A DNA stretch of 64,000 bases. It comes from Epiperipatus broadwayi (Eukaryota > Onychophora > Udeonychophora > Euonychophora > Peripatidae). The stretch covers positions 4,189,656-4,253,655 of the forward strand of contig JAQFVV010012396.1 in assembly GCA_028023455.1 (NCBI GenBank), in the 5' to 3' direction. Made by a program: the position numbers and the translations under genes. The notes beneath the pieces were generated by a model. That model had not been told where the DNA came from and ran no database searches. It saw only the letters and a list, made by a program, of their open reading frames with translations. Positions 1-12,000 of this stretch are shown in pieces (position 1 is the stretch's first letter; each line of letters opens with the position of its first letter).

Positions 1-726
1 ACTTAGTTCGAAAGCTCATATTCAATTTATGGTAAATATGACCTTTAATAGGCCAAATGAACACATTCTAGTGTAAGAACTTTAAACTAACTGTACACTA
101 ATTTTCTTCTAGTGAACCATGTTTGGTTTGCTGATCAAAACTAACTTTTAGTTGAAAATATAAAATGTGTTATAAACAGAAGTGAATTGCTCTGAGTTCT
201 ATAATTTCCTAAAAAAATAATACCTTTTTTTTTTTAAAAAAAAAAAAGGAGTTTATTCCTCTGTGAAATATGAATTTTGAAATTAAGGTAAATAAATTTC
301 TATTTGAATGTAAATATTTTGTGTTGCTTTAATTTTTTTTATCGACATTTTGGTTTATATATTTATTTTAAGAAATATAATAGCCCTAATACACTATGCC
401 TACCATTTAACATAGTGATATATATTTTTTTTGTTTATTTTAAGACAGATTATTTGAACTTTATAAAAATAAAAAACTAATGTGTTTTGTAGTCTATCTA
501 TAAAGTAATTAATTTATATGTATATTAAATTCAATTTATTTTCTATTAAATATGTTTATAATTAATTCAAAATTCCTCCTCAGCTGACATGAACACCAAG
601 ATTCTGTATGAATAGCTGAAAGATCTAAAATTGGTACGATAACTATAAGACAATTTGTGCCTGCCATGAATTTCTAACACCAGATAGCTTATGTACAATT
701 ATTTTAGACCAATGTTACATTAACTG
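1..726. other. AT-rich noncoding DNA
   Basis: No coding or structural feature is seen. There is a T-run/A-run palindrome at about 223-247 (about 12 T followed by about 12 A). Nothing else is distinctive. Confidence 0.6.
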
Positions 727-1393
727 ATGCCATATTCTCAAAAACAACTTTACAACTACAGAGTGCAGAATCCAAAGGAACTGAATGGTCTTGGTCTGCA
801 TACAATTGAGGTATTCTATATGCAGAAAGTATTGGTGACACTTAGAGCAATAAGGGAAACAGAAATTGAACAGCAATTTGCTAGCTCGATTGAACCCACC
901 AACACCCCACCACAAAGAAAAAGCAAATGGGCAGGTGAAATGGAAGATTATCTTGGTGGGCTTGTCCAAGTGACAGAACAAGTTCTCAATAATAAGAGTA
1001 CATACTGGGATACATATAAGTTAATTCACCCTATACAAAGAAAAACACCAGCCTTACTTTGATATCTCTGTAAAACTATTAAGCAAGATACTGGGCCTTA
1101 GAGCCAAAAATATTGGACTTCTTAATTAAATACCATCTGTGTGATTTACATACAAGCCATTTCTTAGTGACTTAAAGAGGCTTAAAAAATTGACAATATG
1201 TACATTATGTTGTTCGTATGAGGAGACTATGAAGTACATCTTTTATATCTGCCCCCACCTAATGGATCTTAGAAATAGACTAATCACAAGTGTCCAATCA
1301 GGGTGTATTGAAATCCTTAATCCTATTAAAGCTGTGATCAGTGGTAAATTTGCTGCCATAAAAATGTCTATCTTCATTCTGTTTGTTTTGTAG
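727..1393 (+). pseudogene. Non-LTR retrotransposon pol, C-terminal remnant
   Basis: Two open stretches on the plus strand (727-1062, 111 codons; 1190-1393, 67 codons) are separated by stops. The first resembles the region after the RT domain of LINE pol proteins (an N-x-K-E-L-N-G-L-G-L-H motif at residues 15-25, then helical, charged sequence). The second has a C-T-L-C then E-E-T then Y-I-C-P pattern, which resembles the CCHC knuckle near the C terminus of many LINE pol proteins, with the usual His apparently replaced by Tyr. No RT catalytic motif is present, so this is a 5'-truncated, decayed copy. The clade (R2/NeSL/R4-like or other) cannot be settled by eye. The minus-strand ORF over the same interval is treated as a shadow. 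Confidence 0.55.
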
Positions 1394-3885
1394 TTCACCA
1401 GGTGCCATCTCAAATTCAATCAAAACATGTGGAACCCATGGAATACATATGAGGAAACCTTATGTAATCTTTTTAAAAATTAGAGATTGCTTACTGGCAC
1501 TTGAGAGGTTATTTTTGGATGCCTGGAAACAAATAGTAATGAATGTCAACCAGAAACTATGATTTCGAATGTATTGGAGGAAGAGTCATTGTAGCATCTG
1601 GAGGTCTGGGGTATGAAAGGAGGTGGCAAACTAAGACATTGAAATGAATTTACTGGAAAGAAAAATCAATAGATTGGATGACAAAGAGGGTTTAACTATG
1701 CAATCATGTGTCTATGAGGAAAATAATAAGTTGTATAATACTGGTAATTTGAACAATGGGATCACCCCCAAGAAATAACAGTTGATTGAGTAATTTGACT
1801 TCTCATTCCAATAAATAAATGACTGAAAAATGATAAATCTCAACTGATGATCACAGGTAAGAAGTGAGACTGAATTCAAATAAAAACTTATGTTCAGTCT
1901 ATAAACCAAAGAATGGTTCAATCTACAATCTAATAAAAACAAATAAAACTAGCATGTGAACTCCAAGGCACAGTCTTTGGGGCAGAAATACCTCAGTTAC
2001 ATAGATATAATAGCATGATAACTGAAATACTAGGTGCATTAACCAACATGGAGTAGCCATTGAATCTACCGTTCAAGTTATTAATGTATAACAAGAATTT
2101 GTGTATTTATTATAAAGAAATGTTTTCCTTAATAATAAAAACTACAGATAGTTCAAAATTCTTACACCAGAGTGTGTTCCTGGTTCGCTAAAGGTAATGT
2201 TTACGCAATTTATAATTCGAAATTGACCTTTATACTATGTCCACAAAGTCTTAAACATGTCAATAAAATATATGTTCCAAGATCTTTATTTTTCTGGTTA
2301 ATATTAACAGTTGAAGGATAGGGATTTAAATACAAAGAATAGACATTGTCAATATATATATTTATATATATATAGTTTTTTGATCTCATTCCTGCAGTAT
2401 TCGTAAAGCCCCTATATATTTATATATGTATAGATTTTATCAGGGAATGTATAGTATTTAAGTTGTTTATATATATGTTTAATCCATGAGTTTATTGTTT
2501 CTCCGATTTGTAGTGGGGGATGAAAATTAAATCTGGTAATTGTATGTTATCCATTGGGTGTTAGATCTGGTGTTGGAGAGTGGGTTCGAATCAGGTGTCC
2601 CTGACTAAATCTCGGGTGATGGGTTTAGTATTTGGAGTTAGTGTTAGAAGGATAAGCATGTTTTGACTGGCACAATATATATATATACTGATTAGCTTAA
2701 AATAAATAGCAATAAAGTAGTGAAATGTTTTAGTTTTTTTTATGTTTGGTGATTTTTTGTTAAATTCCTAGTCAGGGGAATAAGGAACCAGTACTTAATG
2801 AAGAAACAAAGATACTAAACTAAATTATTGTGGAAGGTTGACATAAGTTCAAATCCTTAGTCTGATTTAAATTTTAGATTTTAAGCTTGACAGGTGAAAG
2901 AATTAAAAGTGATTGCTGAATGCATATATGCACTACCTTCCAACTTCGAATCACAGTTATCATTGATAAAGTCAAATATAAAAAAAAACGATCTGGGGAT
3001 CGGGTTTTAAATACTAAAAGTAGAAATTTTTAAGTGCATCTGCATGTTAGTGATTTGTGTAGCTTACATTAGATGGCATTAAAGTAGATAACTGCTTTTG
3101 ATTTTGATAAATATATTATTAAATGTCATCATGTTGATTCTTATATTATTCTTCAAAAGATTATAAAAGATTTTTTTTATTATACTAAAAATACTATCCA
3201 TACATTTAATAGGATTAACATAAACTTCTCTCAATGCATTAAAAAAAATATTCATATGGTTTAGGACAATTGTTGGGTAATCAATTAGGTGTGCAAATAC
3301 AATATGATTTGAGTAACAAATCATTCAATTACTTTTAATATATCATTAATGCTTTAAAGAGAGATTACCAAAAATCAGAAACTGTCATATAAATTTTGAA
3401 GTTGTAATCACTAAAATGTTTAAATCATTTTATCAGTTGTTGAGTTCAGTTTTAACTTCCCAAGCAAAAAAAAGTACTTATTTTATTTTAAAATAGTCAC
3501 AATAATAAAATCATTATAAAGAAGTGATCAGAAGAGACTTACTTGTTTTCACAACATTTTATTTATTAGGATTTCAAGATTCATATTTTAACAATCTTGA
3601 AAATATAAAATGATTATTTTAGTGTTCATTTAATAATTGTTAAAATTTATTACTGCCCATCCTTGCATATGTATTAAATTGATTATGTCCTGTACATGTA
3701 GGGTTCAGATTGACCTTAGGTCAGCATGGGTGTGACAAGAATCTTGGCCTCAGGGTGGGCTTCGAGTATTCCATCATCAGATTTTCAATTGGATGGACGG
3801 TTGAAGAGTTGGAGTGTGTAGTAGAATGGAGCTTGTCCATAAAGTATGAAGTTTGTCTATCTTAATATATATCTGAGCTCTTATA

Positions 3886-3924
<39 letters not shown>

Positions 3925-6338
3925 ATATATATATATATATATATATATGGGAGATGATAATCTGGACCAACTGATGATTGCTGGTTTAGCATGAAATACA
4001 TATATTGGTGATTATTTATCTTTTCAGGGTATATGTGCTTGAGGGTATCAGTGTTATTAGATAGAGGGTAGAGTGGTGGGCAGTGTGAAAGTCTGTGCTC
4101 ATATACCCTATATAATAATAGATGCTTCTAAATAACTAACATAAAATTGCTAACGAATGTGATTGGAATAAAATCTATTTTAAATATTACAATGATTATA
4201 GTTTTTAATTCAATTATATACTTTAAAATAATTAATCTTTGTAATGTTAAGACTCTTAGTCCAGGAATACTTTTTATACAGTCTAAAGCCAATGTTAAAC
4301 ATATGTTATCATATTTAATTATTATTAACAATTATAAACAATCTGGTTTGTTAGGATTAAATTCCAAGGTAAAATATTTATTAAATAAAAATAGTGATTT
4401 ATGAGTAAAAATAGGGATAGTGTATAGATATTTTATACACAAAACGATAATAACTTTTTCCCGTAAAATAGTGCTAGCTAGAGCAACTTATAGTAATCAA
4501 TGGCTTCATTTGGTGACACTATTGTATGAAGAATGTTGCTACTGGTTTAACAGATTGTATGGGCATAGTAATTAATTACCATGTGATATTTTAATGTTAA
4601 ATATTTTATAGATTAAAAATAAATAGAATTTGGTCCTACATGCTTTATCATAGTAAAAAACTGGACTGAAAATATTTTAAAAACAAAATGCTACGAAGTA
4701 TTTGCTTTAACGGTCTCTTGATGGTAAGAGAAATAATTATAAAAACTAAAAAAGATGATCTAAAGAAAAGAATAGTTATGAGTATTAAAACTTATAGCAA
4801 TCACCAAAAAGGCTTTTTTTTTCCAACCATAACTAATACTGAAAATAAAGACACCACACTCAATTCAATAGACATATAATTTAGTCATTATATAGTATAC
4901 TATTAATTTAATAACAAATTATTTTGTAAGCATTGTATTAAAAAAATAATAAAATGTCGAATAAGTATGATTTGCTATTAAATAAAAAAATCGTTCACTA
5001 TATTTTTATCTAAAAATAGTATTTTAAATTATTTTGTCTGAAACATTATTTTCAAATTACTAAATTTGTTTGATTAAAGGTATTTAAAATATCAGAGGAA
5101 TATTTGTTTTAAAATAAAGCATTAGGTTAAAAAATGCTCAAAGTAGAAACCCCTCTGGTTATAACAGTACTTCACCTTCTGCTTATCTGTTGTTTAATCG
5201 AATCAGTTATTTTTATCTTTCAGATTCAGAAGTATAAAACTAGAGGAAAGAAAAGACCTTGAGTATGGTGCTTTTGAATATAAAACTAAAATATTTGATT
5301 AAAGCAATAGCGCTAAGGGAAATCTGACAATTTTTTTTATTATTTAATAAAAAGACAATTTTGTGGAAAATTGACTTTACGCAGAATCTTTAAAAGTATT
5401 TTTTTTACTCGTTTTATTTCAAAATAAAAGTTACGATATTTTTTTAAATATAATTAATTAATAAAACTTTACCATAGCCTTTAATATGTGCGTTTATGCA
5501 TAAACGGAAAAGTTTTTCAGGATTTGCAAAATTTGGTTGCAAGCTTCCCCATAAATATCGAGTTTGGCAGCCTATCAAATTATATAGAATATAAATACAA
5601 TAAATGTATTTAAATATAATAAATGTAGATAGGTGCACATATCATATATACATGTAATTTATGCGTAAAGACTGAAATAATACTATTATAAATAACAGAT
5701 CGCTAAAACTGATATTCCTGTATATATTAAACTATAAGTACACATTAACAAATGTGTTATCATTTGGAAATATATCGCCATAGCCAAAGTTTAAAATAAA
5801 TCAAGTGCATACCAGCAAACTGTAGTCAAGACAATACTTAGATAATAAATAAATTGTTGCCTTGACAATAGTTGTTGTCATTCTTTTGGTTAAGTTTAAA
5901 CATTGACTTTTTAATGATTTATATGATTTATATACTCTCTTTATATATGGCAGAATATTCTCAATTTTTAAAGTACCGAAATCTTTTTTTCTAATTATAT
6001 AAAAAGTCCTATTAATAAATTCTGTGATCAAAACAATTATGAAGAAGCATTTTTTAGTCTCTTAGTTCTATCTAAAAATTTATTTGCCACTGAAAATAGT
6101 TGTGCTGGATGGCAATGAGAAGAAAAATGTAACTGTAATTCAAATTATTAGCACATTTTTAATTTACATAATCATAACTTATTAAATTTTATATAATATT
6201 TTGTTCTTCATAATTCTACTGGATTTGATATTTAACAAAGTAAATTTTAATTTTCTTGAAGATTTCATTTTATTCAGATTTATTTGAATAATTATCACAT
6301 GATCACCATTTCTTATGTTTGCTTATAACTGTTATTAA
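1394..6338. other. AT-rich noncoding DNA, no supported gene
   Basis: Short ORFs here (for example 4147-4404 and 4688-4879 on the plus strand, 5801-6031 on the minus strand) have low-complexity I/N/K/L composition and match nothing I recognise. A less AT-rich patch lies at about 3690-3850. A tRNA-like B-box string occurs near 2584 without a convincing A box or cloverleaf. A (TA)n tract is at 3886-3949. Confidence 0.5.
3886..3949. repeat. (TA)n microsatellite with palindromic interruption
   Basis: Two (TA)n runs are separated by CCC, and the second ends with GGG. The tract can therefore form a long hairpin capped by CCC/GGG pairing. Confidence 0.9.
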
Positions 6339-6433
6339 AACAGGCTCTCAATATGTTTTGCCACTCAGTGCAAGCCAGAGTAATCAATGGTTGCCAGAAG
6401 ACCTGTGCATAAAATTTCTTTCTAGTGCCTAGT

Positions 6434-6493
6434 CATGCAATATCCCCAGACTAGTTTCTGGCTTGTGGTATTCATCATTGAGGATCCTTGGAT
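6434..6493 (-). ncRNA. Hammerhead ribozyme-like motif, copy L (inverted)
   Basis: Read on the minus strand, the order is distal stem I (ATCCAA), proximal stem I (TCCTCA), core ATGATGA (C3 changed to A), a stem II region, GAAA, palindromic stem III (ACTAGT), C17, proximal stem I (TGGGGA) and distal stem I (TTGCAT). Proximal stem I forms 6 bp including one G-U; distal stem I forms 5 of 6 bp. The C3 change should abolish cleavage, so this copy is probably dead. Confidence 0.6.
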
Positions 6494-6542
6494 TTGAAAG
6501 GACTGCACTTTAGATTTTAAGATCTAGGTGCAGTGCTCTCAG

Positions 6543-6600
6543 ACATAATTATCATCACTGATGAAGACCACAAGCCGGAAACTAGTCTGGAATATTAGAT
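6543..6600 (+). ncRNA. Hammerhead ribozyme-like motif, copy 1
   Basis: CTGATGA begins at 6558, followed by a 13-nt stem II region, GAAA, palindromic ACTAGT and C. Core residues are intact, but stem I is largely decayed (three proximal pairs; distal pairing partly lost). Confidence 0.55.
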
Positions 6601-6619
6601 TAAGGTGCAGTGCTCTCAG

Positions 6620-6678
6620 ATACAAGGCTCATCACTGATGAAGGCCATAATCTAGAAATTAGTCTGGGGATATTAGAT
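6620..6678 (+). ncRNA. Hammerhead ribozyme-like motif, copy 2
   Basis: CTGATGA begins at 6634. GAAA and an ATTAGT stem III follow, then C17. Proximal stem I is TGGGGA with TCATCA (five of six positions pair, counting G-U). The distal stem is partly lost. Confidence 0.55.
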
Positions 6679-6705
6679 CCTAAGATCTAGATGCAGTACT
6701 CTCAG

Positions 6706-6764
6706 ATCCAAGGCTCCTCACTGATGAAGGATACAAGCCAGAAACTAGCCTGGGAATATTGGAT
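6706..6764 (+). ncRNA. Hammerhead ribozyme-like motif, copy 3 (best stem I)
   Basis: CTGATGA begins at 6721. The distal stem I pairs perfectly (ATCCAA at 6706-6711 with TTGGAT at 6759-6764). Proximal stem I TCCTCA pairs with TGGGAA with one mismatch. Stem II has two G-C pairs around an ATACAAG-type loop. Stem III is ACTAGC, so the 15.1-16.1 A-U pair has become A-C in this copy. Confidence 0.62.
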
Positions 6765-6866
6765 GAGTAGGCACTAGGTGGGGATTTTCTGCACAAGCCT
6801 TCTGGCATCCATTGATTACTTTGGCTTGCACAAAATGACAATACATAAAAGAGTTTTGCCTGTTAT

Positions 6867-7222
6867 TTGAATGATGGAGGGAATTAAATTTTAAATTAGG
6901 AAAGCTGTTTATGCTACTCTGCTCTCAATGTTCCTTTAAGACAATGCGAGTTAATAAGATGCTAAGTTTAAAACTATAAAATATCAAAATAACAAAATAT
7001 GTTTAAAACAATTTACTTCATTTATGATATCCCCCCCTGCATCATGCCAAATAGAAGTTATAGTTAAATTCCTCAGAATTATTTCAGATTATTAAAGAAT
7101 GGAAAGCGTGTTTTAGTAATCTATTGTATATGTAAATTTTATGAACCATGTTGCCTATTAAGATTTAACTCAATCCCTATGTATAAAATATTTTTTTGAT
7201 CCAGTTTTTTTTTTTGGTTTCA
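6867..7222. other. AT-rich noncoding DNA
   Basis: No ORF or repeat beyond short homopolymers was recognised. Confidence 0.5.
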
Positions 7223-7750
7223 TTTTTTAAATAAACAAACACTTTATTTTTAGATGGTGTATGTGTGTTGGTTTGCTTTTAAATTATCCACTAACAGTCC
7301 ATCGATTTTTTTACTTAATACTACAATAATTTTTTTTAACTTTCTTTATCTAAAAGTTGTAGAGTTTTTTTTTTTTATTAGCAAACACTTTGTTGTTTTT
7401 AAATGGTGAAGGGGGGTTGGTTTGCTTTTAAATTATCTTTTTTGTTGTTGATATTTTGATTTGCTGAAAGATTTAAACCATTCCTTTTGAATAAACAAAC
7501 ATTTGTTTTTTTAGAGGGTGGAAAGGAATGGTTGTTTTGATTTTGAATTATCATATTCATTTGTTAAATTTATTACAAGGATTTTTTTTAAAAATCTTTA
7601 CCCTAGAGAAAGCTTTATATGATATCAAAAAGTTCTTCCTTAATTTTTGGGCCTTTTTAAAAAAGTCATTAGTTTGTTTTTAAATAACACTTTTTTTTAA
7701 GCCAGGGGAGTTGGGGTGGTGAGGAAGGTTTGTTTTAAATTTTTAATTAT
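7223..7750. repeat. Decayed irregular tandem repeat
   Basis: Four imperfect copies of a module occur near 7228, 7375, 7487 and 7665. Each has a T run, then AAACAAACA(C/T)TT, a GGTG/GGGG purine patch, then a GTTTGCTTTTAAATTAT-like end. Spacing is uneven (about 110-180 bp). No ORF. Confidence 0.55.
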
Positions 7751-8125
7751 TGATTGATTTTTTTGTTGATTTTCTTTTTGAACATTTATGCTACCACACA
7801 GTTCTTTATTATTATTTTCTTTGGGGGGGGGATGTTGACCAAACTCTTAAACACTTTTTTTTTGGTATAATAAAATATTACAGACTTTAACATGTGAACC
7901 AAAACAAGTTAAAAAACACCATCTTTGGGGGCATAAAAAAAGAGCTACCAAAAGTAATATGCAAATAAAATAACAGGGAAGCCTCGAAGCTGTATGTAAT
8001 GGGATTTTGGAGCTTTTGAACCAACTGCCTTTACACAGACTTACACAGGTACACTTGCAGGAGTGGCAACAGAATTTCCAGATCCTGTAGTTGACTAAAA
8101 GCATGTCTCTTCAACAAGCACATAC

Positions 8126-8231
8126 CTTTACATCTGGCAGAATTTTTTCTTTCTGGGAAAACATAAGTGTCCACTTTTGTGGCCAGCAATTCACTCAGCT
8201 TCAACCAATTTGGACAACTTCCAGATGACAT
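8126..8231 (-). other. Candidate first coding exon or ORF fragment, unrecognised
   Basis: The 7.85-8.38 kb stretch is less AT-rich than its surroundings. On the minus strand an ATG at 8231-8229 in a favourable context (AAAATG) opens 35 codons with mixed composition (starting M-S-S-G-S-C-P-N-W-L-K-L). It runs into a good consensus splice donor, AAAG/GTATGTG, with the last exon base at 8126. The frame also stays open across the donor to 8031, so the splice site is not needed for openness. No domain is recognised. It could be a genuine exon, a retrocopy fragment or chance. Confidence 0.25.
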
Positions 8232-8705
8232 TTTACCGTTCTTGCACAGTTTTATGCATAAACAGACATTTGCATGCAAAATGGAAAAAAACTCTACTGA
8301 AAAGAAGAAACTTTTGAAGTTGTGTGCTATCCAAAAACTGTAGGGAAGTGTGTGTGATGTCATGACATTTCTTAATATGGAATTCTAATTTCATTATGCT
8401 TGTAAAAAATTTCTGAGAATGAATTTTTGCAGAGTTTCATCTCTTTCAAATATGGTCACCATCAAATTAGACTTTAGCAAGAGTTCAATAGTGCTCACTT
8501 GAGAAAGACTGTCACAATTCAATGGGCATAGTATTTTGTTATGTAATCATAGAATACATTGCCCTCAGGCAGGCTGTTACACTTCAAACAACACTTATTG
8601 TAGGGTCAGCCATAAGTTAAGGCTGCTAAAATGATATATTGATGTGTGTTGTGTGAAAAACAATGCCATCAAGTGATGGGGTTCAGTATATATACTATTA
8701 CCTAA

Positions 8706-8896
8706 TATTCATATTTTAGAAGTTATATGCTCTTAGTATTTTAAAATTATAAGCTTCATTGGATTGGACTTCTGCATATTTTGGACAATACATTATATTG
8801 TCAAGAATATTCTTCTTCTTCCTTACATACTTTGGTGCTTTGTGCCATCATTACTGTAATAAAATTCATATTTTAGAAGATATAAGCTTTTAGTAT
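8706..8896. repeat. Direct repeat pair
   Basis: A block of about 35-45 bp containing TTCATATTTTAGAAG and CTTTTAGTATTT / CTCTTAGTATTT occurs near 8706-8745 and again at 8866-8896, directly before the foldback element. Confidence 0.6.
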
Positions 8897-9064
8897 TTAG
8901 AATGCACTCATCATCATTTTGAATCTAAGGACCACCCAAAAAACTATTGCTGACACATCAAAGTAACTCTATGTGAATTATTCAATGCCATTTATTGCTT
9001 GATTGTGTCAGTGATGGTTTTGGGTAGTTCTTAAAATTCAAAATAGCAGTGAGTGCATTCTAAA
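8896..9064. mobile_element. Small foldback/MITE-like element
   Basis: Terminal inverted repeats of about 65 bp begin TTTAGAATGCACTCA and share internal blocks such as ATTTTGAAT, ACCCAAAA and CTGACACA. The central spacer is about 35 bp. There is no ORF, and the superfamily is not assigned. Confidence 0.65.
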
Positions 9065-12000
9065 CTAGCACAGTCTTTATAAAAAAGTGAAGGTTAAATG
9101 TTTTTGTTTTATATTATCAATGAATAGATTTTTTTATTTGTTCTTTAGCATTGGAATTAATATTTCAAAATTTATATGACCACTATATATTGTAACCCTT
9201 ACCCAACACCTCTTCTACTTTTTCTAACAACAAATACCTGGGGATGCCAATTCTATTGATCATAAAATAAACTATTAGTCTGATTTTGTCTTAAAATTAT
9301 TAATGAGGCTCTTAAATGATGTTCTACCTTAGCTTAGCTCAGTTGGGGGTTACAGAAATCTATAAGGTGTAAAATGTATATAAGATGTGGGTGGAAACAT
9401 TTTGATTAATAGGAACAAAACATCTATTAAGTTCTAAAATAAATAAATAATTAAAATTGGTAAAGTTCTACCATTTAAATTGACAAGCTATAGTCTATAC
9501 CTCACCTCCTCCCATCATCAACATGCACTAAACAACCTCTACTATGTTAGAAAATTAAATTAATAAATAAAAATGTAATGCTGATTAACTATACTGCATG
9601 GTAAGTTAGAGTTAAATATAAAATAAGACATAACATTACTTAGCTTTTAATTGTACAGTAATTTAAACTAATGACTGGCTCAAGGTCTAATCTAAATAAT
9701 AAGTGAATATCTCAGGGAATTAATTTATTGCATGGCTTAATTCTAAATCTATACTTTCCAACAACTACTGGTTACTATTATAAAAATAATGATACAAATT
9801 AAGCATTATTCTGATAGAATCGTAGCAGTTAGATAATGAAAGAAATAGGGCATGTTTTGATTTCATTTAATCATCTAAATAATAACTAAATGATAAAATT
9901 TTCAGAGCATCGTTAAATAATCAACATTTCATACAGTGTTTGTATCAAAAAAGTAACATCATCAGATCTGAACATGTTCATCATTAAATTAAATGGAATA
10001 GTGCAAACATATCATATTAGATATGTAAATGTGTGTGCATGTGTGGAAATATGAAATACGAATGTATGTCAAAGAAGAATTCTGAACACAACTTTAAATA
10101 AATGAAACATTTATTTACAAGCATAACAAATAAACACTTGGTTTAATAGTTGACACATATACATGTTTTGATGATTCCAACATTAATTGTTAAAGGGTCT
10201 ACATAAGAGCAAATAACATAAAGATAACTTTCTATATTTTATTTTTAACATATGCCAGCTATCAGTGCATTCTGATAGACTTATTAAAGAAACATTACAA
10301 TGCTAGTACCTAAATGATAGCACAAACTAAACTTCTGATATTTTACTTTTAATATATTCAGCTATCAGTCAATTCTGATAAATATGTGACACTGAAACAT
10401 TATAATACTATGCTGAGATAATAAAATACAAAATTTATTCTACATTTGGTACCTTATTTTCAGCACACTCAAGCTCCCAATTGAGTTGATATGTTCATGA
10501 GAAATAAAATACTGTTTAACACTGACACTAAGTTATAAGATGAAACTAAATTTCCTGGCATTTTACTTCAAATGCACATCAAATAAAATGAGAGGGAATT
10601 AAATCTAAGAGTAAGAGTAAAAATAAGAGGTCAAACTATACTTTATAAGTTAAATGGATAATTCTATTAATTAGTCACACTTTGTCATCTCTTGCTTCCT
10701 CATTCAAATGAAGATGGAACATTATGAGAGTTGATGGTATGAAATCTAAATAATTAATTTAAAATGATTTGAAACAATAATTAAAGTTACACATTAATAA
10801 TGGATTCCTCCATACCTTCTAAATTAATAATTTATGCATGTGTCTGGATTATACTATCTGTTATAAAATAATTAATATTACTAAATCCTATCGGTTTACT
10901 TATGAAATTTGGATAAATATCATAATATGGATGATGACAATGGTCAACCAAGCTTTAATACAAATTCTATTTCAGCTGTTCTTGTGAGAAAAATCAACTC
11001 TACTTTTATTTTCCTTTTTTATCAGCAAACTATCTCACACTTGGCTATGAATAAAAGATAAAAAACATTCCATAGGGCACATGAGGGATAAAAAACTTTC
11101 ATAATTCTAATCATTTAAATAACTACACAATAGCTCTCAAGTCTAACTTCTGAGACTTAAAACAAACTGGTGTGGACACCATCTCATCACCAAAATAAGG
11201 AAAATATACTACTTGGCTTCTCATATTATAATTCACAAAATACAGCTACTAAATCTGGAGGCTATAATCTACTCCTAACAAATACTTCAACAAGCTAAGG
11301 GAGAGTTTTTAACAATCCCAGATAATATGCTATATAATCCACACATGTCAAATACTGAAATAAATCAAAGGAGAGCCCATCTCAATCCCATATACTATAT
11401 GACATAAATAACTTCATTCTGCATAGCTACTAAATACAATTCAATCTAAGCAAAATAAAGAAATAATAAATTCACACTTAAATAAATCTCTAATCCTTCC
11501 ATCTCTCTAGGCACATTTTTCATTGTCCAAAACTGCTAGGCATTTAATTATCTTTTTACTTTTAATTCAAACATTATTATAGCTAGATTAAATAACAGAC
11601 ACGTATATATGAGCACAATAACACACAAACAATTTCAAATCATTTTGGTAAAAAATACTGTAATGGTATCAATGTAAAGGTAATAATGAATAAATCTCTC
11701 ATTTCTGATAAGTATACTATTTATAACTTGGAAATATAGTAATTATGGTTGAAGAAGCAAGGCAAAATAACTTCTTGCAAGCAAAGACAAAATAATCTTT
11801 TTTTAGTGCATTTTGCATTAGCACAAAATTGAAATAAAAGTTTGGTTTAGGATAAACAACAAATCTTAAATTCTGAGTGAAACAATTATTAAGAAATAAT
11901 TAATTTATAACTTATTGAAAAACACAAAGATAAACTATAAATTTTACAAAATGAGCTTTTTCTTCAAAGCGAGCTGTTCATTCCTTAACATTGAATGGAT

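Larger units (their letters stand above)
6339..6866. mobile_element. Foldback (inverted-repeat) element carrying hammerhead-like motifs
   Basis: The left arm (about 6339-6493) and the right arm (about 6706-6866) are reverse complements over roughly 140 bp with moderate divergence. Both arms contain the blocks GTGCAAGCC, GTAATCAATGG, GCCAGAAG, CTAGTGCCTA and CTAGTTTCTGGCTTGT. Between the arms lie additional direct copies of an inner 76-87-bp module. Each module contains CTGATGA (ATGATGA in the left copy), then GAAA, then a short palindrome, which is the order of a type I hammerhead. No ORF is present. The element is probably non-autonomous, either retrozyme-like or a rearranged PLE-terminal repeat. 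Confidence 0.75.

Noticed and set aside
221-247. T(n)A(n) palindromes recurring in the window (also near 21637, 32120, 33800, 45530, 46692)
   Set aside because: Homopolymer runs are expected in such AT-rich DNA. I saw no shared flanks or spacing that would make them a family.
2560-2610. tRNA-like B box (GGTTCGAATC)
   Set aside because: No acceptor-stem pairing, anticodon arm or convincing A box; at most a relic of a tRNA-derived SINE.
6339-6866. CRISPR-like repeat array
   Set aside because: Repeats are large, unevenly spaced and partly inverted, in a eukaryotic context.
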